64,000 bases of DNA from Micropruina sp. (lineage in GTDB: Bacteria > Actinomycetota > Actinomycetes > Propionibacteriales > Propionibacteriaceae): positions 558,001 to 622,000 of the forward strand of contig JADJVZ010000014.1 of assembly GCA_016716635.1 (NCBI GenBank). The letters are read 5' to 3'. Positions 59,902 through 64,000 of this stretch are shown piece after piece (within the stretch, counting starts at the first letter, position 1; each line of letters begins with the position of its first letter). Below the pieces are notes generated by a model. It was not told the origin of the DNA, made no database searches, and worked only from the letters and a program-made list of their open reading frames with translations. The position numbers and the translations under genes are program-made.

Positions 59902-60365
59902 AAAGTAACTCATCAGGAACATCCCCCGCGGAGGCGGCCGACGCCCTGAACTCCCTGACCGTTGACCGCGATCGCCTGGCGCAACGCCTCAACGTCCCCT
60001 GGGCCTTGATGGCGGCTTTCGGCGCTATGGGCGCGTGGGGGGTCGGCGCAGCCGCGACGACTCACCCTGGCGCACACTACGAACCACCCGTCTCCGGATG
60101 GCTGGCGCTGCTCGGAGTCCTGATCGTTGCGCATCTGGTGCAGCGCGAAAGCGGCATTCAGTTCCGCGCCATGGGCGGGCGCGCCACCTGGCTGATCGCG
60201 GCCGCCTTCGCGCTCTGCCTCGTGCTGTTCAGCGTCTCCCTGGGGTTGGTTTCGCTGAACCTCACCTGGGCCGTGGCGTTCCCCAGCATCGTCGCGTTTG
60301 GCAGCACGACCTGGCTGTCAGGGCTCGCCTACAAGGCAGCGGTGGAGCAGCTGCGTCGTGGCTGA
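59898..60365 (+). CDS. Four-helix membrane protein of unknown function
   Basis: 155 residues with four hydrophobic helices (about 33-55, 67-85, 96-117 and 119-140). N-terminus SPAEAADALNSLTVDRDRLA is a short cytoplasmic helix. It resembles actinobacterial membrane proteins that pair with a small winged-helix regulator. The start codon lies inside a perfect palindrome; the stop overlaps the next gene by 8 nt. Confidence 0.78.
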   Translation: MESNSSGTSPAEAADALNSLTVDRDRLAQRLNVPWALMAAFGAMGAWGVGAAATTHPGAHYEPPVSGWLALLGVLIVAHLVQRESGIQFRAMGGRATWLIAAAFALCLVLFSVSLGLVSLNLTWAVAFPSIVAFGSTTWLSGLAYKAAVEQLRRG

Positions 60366-60669
60366 GGCCCGTTTCGACGAGATCATCCACGCCCCGATGA
60401 GGCTGCGCATCTGCGGGCTCCTCCGGCACGTGGACCGTCTCGACTTCTCCCTGCTGCGAGACTCCCTCGAGGTGTCGGACGCCACCTTGTCCAAGCACGT
60501 CAAAACCCTGACCAGCGCCGGGTACGTCTCCTTCCAGAAGGCCGTCTCGGCGGGCAGGGACGATGCCCGGCGGGTGATGTGGCTCTCCCTCACCCGCGAC
60601 GGGCGTACCGCGTTCGACGCCCACATCCGCGCGTTGCGCGACATCGCTGACATGCCGGCCAAGGGATGA
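60358..60669 (+). CDS. Winged-helix transcriptional regulator
   Basis: 103 residues. Helices PMRLRICGLLRHVDRLDFSL, recognition helix VSDATLSKHVKTLTSAGYVS and wing RRVMWLSLTRDGRTAFDAHI: the HTH_27/MarR-ArsR-like stand-alone type. GTG start inside the end of the membrane protein gene. Such two-gene units are usually autoregulated; the palindrome at 59865 is the obvious site. Confidence 0.88.
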   Translation: MAEARFDEIIHAPMRLRICGLLRHVDRLDFSLLRDSLEVSDATLSKHVKTLTSAGYVSFQKAVSAGRDDARRVMWLSLTRDGRTAFDAHIRALRDIADMPAKG

Positions 60670-60800
60670 CGTCGTCGACCGGATAGCGCGGGCGAGGGTC
60701 GCTCCTCGTCGGTGCGCTGGACGTAACGGGGCTGAGTGAGCAGGTCCGTACCGTGTCAATGGCGGACACCGCGCGGACGTCCGACACCCCATCCGTCCGC

Positions 60801-61439
60801 TTACGCGAGCAGCCCGGGGACCTCACCGACGTGGGTGAGGACGGGCGATCCGAGTGTCGCGAGGTGGGCTGCCGTGTGGTGGCCCTTGGCCACGAGCAGG
60901 CACCGGACACCGACGCTTTGGGCGATCTCATGGTCGTGTTCGGTGTCGCCGATCATGACGACCGCTGCGGGGCCGCCCACCTGCTCGACGTAGCTGCGGA
61001 CCAGATGTTCCTTGGAGCGGGCGTAGATGTCGGCGATGCCGCGGGCGTCGTCCAGCCAACGATCCAGAGCGAACGGACGCAGTTGGCGATCGAGGTTGCC
61101 CTGCTCGGACGCCGAGATCACGACCTGCCGGAGGCCCTGCTCGGCGAGGAGTTCCAGGACGTCCGTCGCACCCTCATGCAGCGCGCACGCCTCGGAACGG
61201 GCGTGGTAGACCTCGATGAAGCGGTGCGCGGCGGCGTCGAAGTTGCCGCCGGGACCCATCTCGAAGCCCAAGTCGGCGTAGTAGTCCGCGATCGGGAACC
61301 GGAACACCTGTTGGTAGGCGGCGACGTCGGCAAGGGCAGGGAGGCTGAACTCGTCCAACACCTGGTTGATCGAGTCGAGGCAGACCTGGACGTCATCGAA
61401 CAGGGTGCCGTTCCAATCCCAGATGACGTGGGTGGTCAT
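60801..61439 (-). CDS. HAD-family phosphatase
   Basis: 212 residues. Motif I IWDWNGTLFDD (DxN variant DWNGT), motif II VVISASEQGN, motif III-Lys RSKEHLVRSY and motif IV IGDTEHDHEIA. A helical cap of the C1 type lies between I and II. Similar to phosphoglycolate-phosphatase-like enzymes; the substrate is not predictable. The ATG overlaps the GNAT stop (ATGA). Confidence 0.88.
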   Translation of the reverse strand: MTTHVIWDWNGTLFDDVQVCLDSINQVLDEFSLPALADVAAYQQVFRFPIADYYADLGFEMGPGGNFDAAAHRFIEVYHARSEACALHEGATDVLELLAEQGLRQVVISASEQGNLDRQLRPFALDRWLDDARGIADIYARSKEHLVRSYVEQVGGPAAVVMIGDTEHDHEIAQSVGVRCLLVAKGHHTAAHLATLGSPVLTHVGEVPGLLA

Positions 61440-62014
61440 GGGGTGCGCAGCACCATCGCTAGGACGCGGTGTTCCAGGCCAACGGCCCACGGCGGACGGC
61501 ATTCGCCCACGACCTCCCAGCCGCGGTGACGGTAGAGCTCGACAGCTCGGCTCGGACCGTCGACCACTTCGAGGACGGGCGCCAAGCCGCGGGCTTGGAT
61601 GGCTGCGACGGCCGTGTCGAACAACAGGCCCCCCACGCCCTTGCCCCGGACACTATTCGCCACGAAGAGCGCCGACACTAGGCCGAGTTGGTCGAGGGGC
61701 AGGTTCAGGGCGTCGGTCCAGAGCACCTCGGGGGCGTGGAAGTCGTCATGCGCCGGGGTGTCGGCGGTGGTGATGCTGATGTGACCGACGAGGCGATCGT
61801 CCACGTTAGCCACCCAGGTGGCGAGTTCGGTGGGCCGTTTGATGAGCGGGAGAGGGTCGGGCTCGTCCGCCCAGGTTTCCGGGTAGCCGGTGTACGGCTG
61901 CTGCTCGGCGAGGATGGTCACCAACTCGGGCAGGTCTGCGTCGGTGCGGGGACGGAGGTGGACGCGCGCCCGCAGGTCGGACGCCCGCTCAGGTGTCGGA
62001 GTGGCGCCGGTCAC
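61436..62014 (-). CDS. GNAT-family N-acetyltransferase
   Basis: 192 residues. Core ARVHLRPRTDADLPELVTIL, acetyl-CoA loop SALFVANSVRGKGVGGLLFD (R-G-x-G-x-G/A form) and AVELYRHRGWEVVGE. GTG start overlapping the recR stop (GTGA); part of a run dnaX-ybaB-recR-GNAT-HAD. Substrate unknown. Confidence 0.88.
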   Translation of the reverse strand: MTGATPTPERASDLRARVHLRPRTDADLPELVTILAEQQPYTGYPETWADEPDPLPLIKRPTELATWVANVDDRLVGHISITTADTPAHDDFHAPEVLWTDALNLPLDQLGLVSALFVANSVRGKGVGGLLFDTAVAAIQARGLAPVLEVVDGPSRAVELYRHRGWEVVGECRPPWAVGLEHRVLAMVLRTP

Positions 62015-62613
62015 GCGCCGCCCACCTGGCGGCGGCCAGCGAAGGCGCGTCCGAGGGTGACCTCGTCGGCGTACTCCAGGTCGCCACCCACCGGCAGGCC
62101 GGACGCGAGCCGCGAGACCCGGATGCCGACGGGCGCGAGGATCCGCGAGATGTAGGTGGCGGTAGCCTCCCCCTCCAGGTTCGGATCGGTGGCCAAGATC
62201 ACCTCGGTGACCGTGTCGCCCTGCAGTCGGATGAGCAGTTCGCGGATGCGCAGGTTCTCGGGGCCGATGTTGTCGATCGGCGAAATGGCCCCGCCGAGCA
62301 CGTGATAAAGACCGCGGAACTCACGCGTCCGCTCGATGGCCATGACGTCTTTCGGCTCTTCGACGACGCAGATGCTGGCCCGGTCGCGCCGCGGATCGCG
62401 GCAGATGCGGCAGGTCTCTTCTTCGGCGATGTTGAAGCAGATGTCGCAGAACTTGACCTTCTCGGCGACGTGCCGAAGCGACGTGGCCAGCCGTTCGACG
62501 TCGGCTTTGTCGGCGGACAGGATGTAGAACGCGATGCGTTGCGCGCCCTTGGGGCCGACGCCCGGCAGACGTCCGAGCTCGTCGATGAGGTCCTGAATCG
62601 GGCCTTCGTACAT
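62011..62613 (-). CDS. recR: Recombination mediator protein RecR
   Basis: 200 residues. HhH region RLPGVGPKGAQRIAFYIL, the zinc finger FCDICFNIAEEETCRICRD, Toprim domain SICVVEEPKDVMAIERTREF and the Walker-B-like C-terminus. Works with RecF/RecO to load RecA on gapped DNA. Its ATG shares one base with the ybaB stop (TGATG). Confidence 0.97.
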   Translation of the reverse strand: MYEGPIQDLIDELGRLPGVGPKGAQRIAFYILSADKADVERLATSLRHVAEKVKFCDICFNIAEEETCRICRDPRRDRASICVVEEPKDVMAIERTREFRGLYHVLGGAISPIDNIGPENLRIRELLIRLQGDTVTEVILATDPNLEGEATATYISRILAPVGIRVSRLASGLPVGGDLEYADEVTLGRAFAGRRQVGGA

Positions 62614-62942
62614 CAGCCGCCGAGCCCAGGCAGGTCAGGCATGTCGGGCATCGCGGGCATGGTGGCCTGGGCCAGAACGGCGACCTTGTGGTTGGCGTCC
62701 CGGACCGCCGCGACGACCAAGTCGCCCAGCGTCTCGGTGTCGGATGGGTCGCAAACTTCAGGCTTGATGACCACGCTGAGCAATTCACCGGAGCCGTTGA
62801 CGGTCACGACGACGGCATCGCCGCCGGCTGATCCGGTGACGGTGCGGGCTGCGAGATCGGCCTGCGCGCGCTCGAACTGTGCCTGCATAGCCTGGGCTTG
62901 CGCCATCAGCGCGTTGATATCGAGTCCACCCTCGCCGAACAT
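62613..62942 (-). CDS. YbaB/EbfC nucleoid-associated protein
   Basis: 109 residues. LDINALMAQAQAMQAQFERA, followed by VTVNGSGELLSVVIKPEVCD and LGDLVVAAVRDANHKVAVLA, the family pattern; the C-terminal tail is Met/Pro-rich (MPAMPDMPDLPGLGG). A small DNA-binding dimer encoded between dnaX and recR in most bacteria. Spacing to dnaX is 46 nt. Confidence 0.95.
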   Translation of the reverse strand: MFGEGGLDINALMAQAQAMQAQFERAQADLAARTVTGSAGGDAVVVTVNGSGELLSVVIKPEVCDPSDTETLGDLVVAAVRDANHKVAVLAQATMPAMPDMPDLPGLGG

Positions 62943-62988
62943 ATCGGCCTCCTTAAAAGTGCGTTGCTGTGATGGTAACCGGCGCCGG

Positions 62989-64000
62989 TCAGGCGTCCCC
63001 GGACTCCTCGCCGATGAGTTCGGCGCCGAGGTGCTTGGCGAGCAGTTCGTTGGGGTCGATCGAGCCCTCGTCGAGATCTGCGTCGCCGCGGCTGGGTTCG
63101 CTCTCTGGCTCGTCGTCGCGCCGGCTTTGGGTCGGACGGACGTTCTCGCGCGCCGCCGCCATGGCCCGGGAGCGCGCCTCGGAAATCTCCGGGGGGGCTG
63201 CGGGCGCAGGCGTGCTGACGCTGGGTTCGGACGGCGTCGGGGAGGCCGATCCTCCGTGGACGACCACCTCGATCTTGGGCGTGATGCCGAGTTCAGCGAG
63301 CAGCGCCTCGCGGAGCACCTCGTCGCTGCCCCCACGTCCGAAGCTGTCACGGACCCCCGGGTTGCCGACCCCCAAGGTAAGCGTGTCGCCCCGGTATTCG
63401 AGCACTTGAGCGTTCTGGCTGAGCAAGATCCAGGTGAAGCGGCGCTTGTCCTTGACCCGGTTCAACACCTGAGGCCACACGGTGCGCATGGCCGCGGTGT
63501 CGAGGCCGCCGGCCGCCGGCGGGGCGCTGGGCTTGGTGGCGTCCGCGGGCGAACGTTCTGGAGCAGCGGGGGTCGCCTGCGCAGCGTGACTCTCGCCAGC
63601 CGAGCGCTCGGGGACGTCGGTCGGGGTGGACGCAGCGTGGCTGGCCGGCGACGGTACCGCCGAGGCTGGTGCGGCTTCCGGAGCCGCGGCAGCGGACCTC
63701 GGCGCGGTCGCCGGCTGGACCGGGGCGTCCGCGGGCGCCATATTCGTGGGCGCAGCCGCGTTGGCGGGCTCGAGCGCGGTCGGCTGGGTTGGCGCGCCTG
63801 GTGCGCCACTGTCGGCGTCGGTGGCGGCCGGACGGGGCCGACGACTAGCCGCCGGCCTGCCGGCGGGAGTCGGTTCAGGCCAATCGGAGGCGGGCTGGAC
63901 GGCCTCAGGCTGTTTGGTCGCCATCGCGCGCTGGCGCGGGGTGAGCCCGTCGTCGGCGGGCGCGGCGCTCTGGGTGGGGGGCGCGGCGGCGGCTTCGAAA
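62989..64000 (-). CDS. dnaX: DNA polymerase III gamma/tau subunit (3' part)
   Basis: The last 337 codons of dnaX; the ATPase domain lies beyond the right edge. What is visible is an Ala/Pro-rich linker of about 190 residues and the C-terminal tau domain: AMRTVWPQVLNRVKDKRRFT, WILLSQNAQVLEYRGDTLTL, GVGNPGVRDSFGRGGSDEVL and LLAELGITPKIEVVVHG. The end LLAKHLGAELIGEESGDA is typical. An ATG within the linker (63924) is not the start; the frame stays open to the edge. Confidence 0.93.
   Translation of the reverse strand, partial: FEAAAAPPTQSAAPADDGLTPRQRAMATKQPEAVQPASDWPEPTPAGRPAASRRPRPAATDADSGAPGAPTQPTALEPANAAAPTNMAPADAPVQPATAPRSAAAAPEAAPASAVPSPASHAASTPTDVPERSAGESHAAQATPAAPERSPADATKPSAPPAAGGLDTAAMRTVWPQVLNRVKDKRRFTWILLSQNAQVLEYRGDTLTLGVGNPGVRDSFGRGGSDEVLREALLAELGITPKIEVVVHGGSASPTPSEPSVSTPAPAAPPEISEARSRAMAAARENVRPTQSRRDDEPESEPSRGDADLDEGSIDPNELLAKHLGAELIGEESGDA

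Overview
This window is 64 kb of high-GC bacterial chromosome. I read it as an actinomycete (Actinomycetota), possibly near the Propionibacteriales; the phylum is fairly safe, the order is a guess. The grounds are the high G+C of third codon positions, a Ssd/CpaF pilus locus, an nth-tlpA-nudix block beside ponA and a metallophosphoesterase, a gluABCD operon, a CGNR zinc-finger protein, an ileS with a translational T-box, and many promoters whose -10 box sits 6-7 nt before the start codon, as in leaderless actinobacterial mRNAs.

Layout. 1-3.7 kb: end of a Tad-type pilus locus (cpaF, ssd/cpaE) divergent from a methyltransferase and a holin-like membrane protein. 3.7-11.8 kb: GH13 glucosidase; leftward operon DUF4177-ridA-nth-tlpA-nudix; divergent ponA-type penicillin-binding protein, metallophosphoesterase and tRNA-Pro(CGG). 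11.9-21.8 kb: accessory genes in regulator/target pairs (TetR/DUF6326, ABC-F ATPase, TetR/glycosyltransferase, orphan antitoxin, a frameshifted unknown gene, an AAA ATPase with a large palindrome, arsM/arsR). 21.8-31.5 kb: sugar catabolism block with transketolase, GntR and LacI regulators, an frc-like ABC transporter, an FGGY kinase and an FrcK-like kinase. 31.5-38.6 kb: unknown membrane protein, CdaR-type regulator facing a lactate/glycolate permease and glycerate kinase, then aspartokinase and a DUF1707 protein. 38.6-41.3 kb: mobile hot spot with an IS1634-like remnant and an IS110-family element inserted in a fold-back repeat. 41.3-50 kb: type II NADH dehydrogenase, oxidoreductase, gluABCD, two secreted lipoproteins and a membrane protein. 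50-58.7 kb: ileS with its T-box, small accessory genes carrying a shared 3'-end repeat, a MITE-like fold-back element, a minisatellite, ATP-dependent DNA ligase and a CPBP protease. 58.8-64 kb: small genes, then HAD phosphatase, GNAT, recR, ybaB and the 3' end of dnaX.

How genes work together. The 23.9-31.5 kb genes plausibly import a sugar, phosphorylate it and, if the product is xylulose 5-phosphate, pass it to the neighbouring transketolase. The CdaR-like regulator probably senses an organic acid imported by the permease and finished by glycerate kinase. gluA-D form a glutamate-type importer. dnaX-ybaB-recR is the classical replication/repair cluster.

The strongest unusual signals are repeats. 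The IS110 element carries, in its non-coding left end, a 10-nt match to its own insertion flank, as expected for the target guide of a bridge RNA. Two unrelated genes end in the same 12-residue tail because one repeat supplies both 3' ends. A 47-bp palindrome occurs in at least four clear copies. Coordinates and frames were worked out by eye, so junctions may be off by a few bases.
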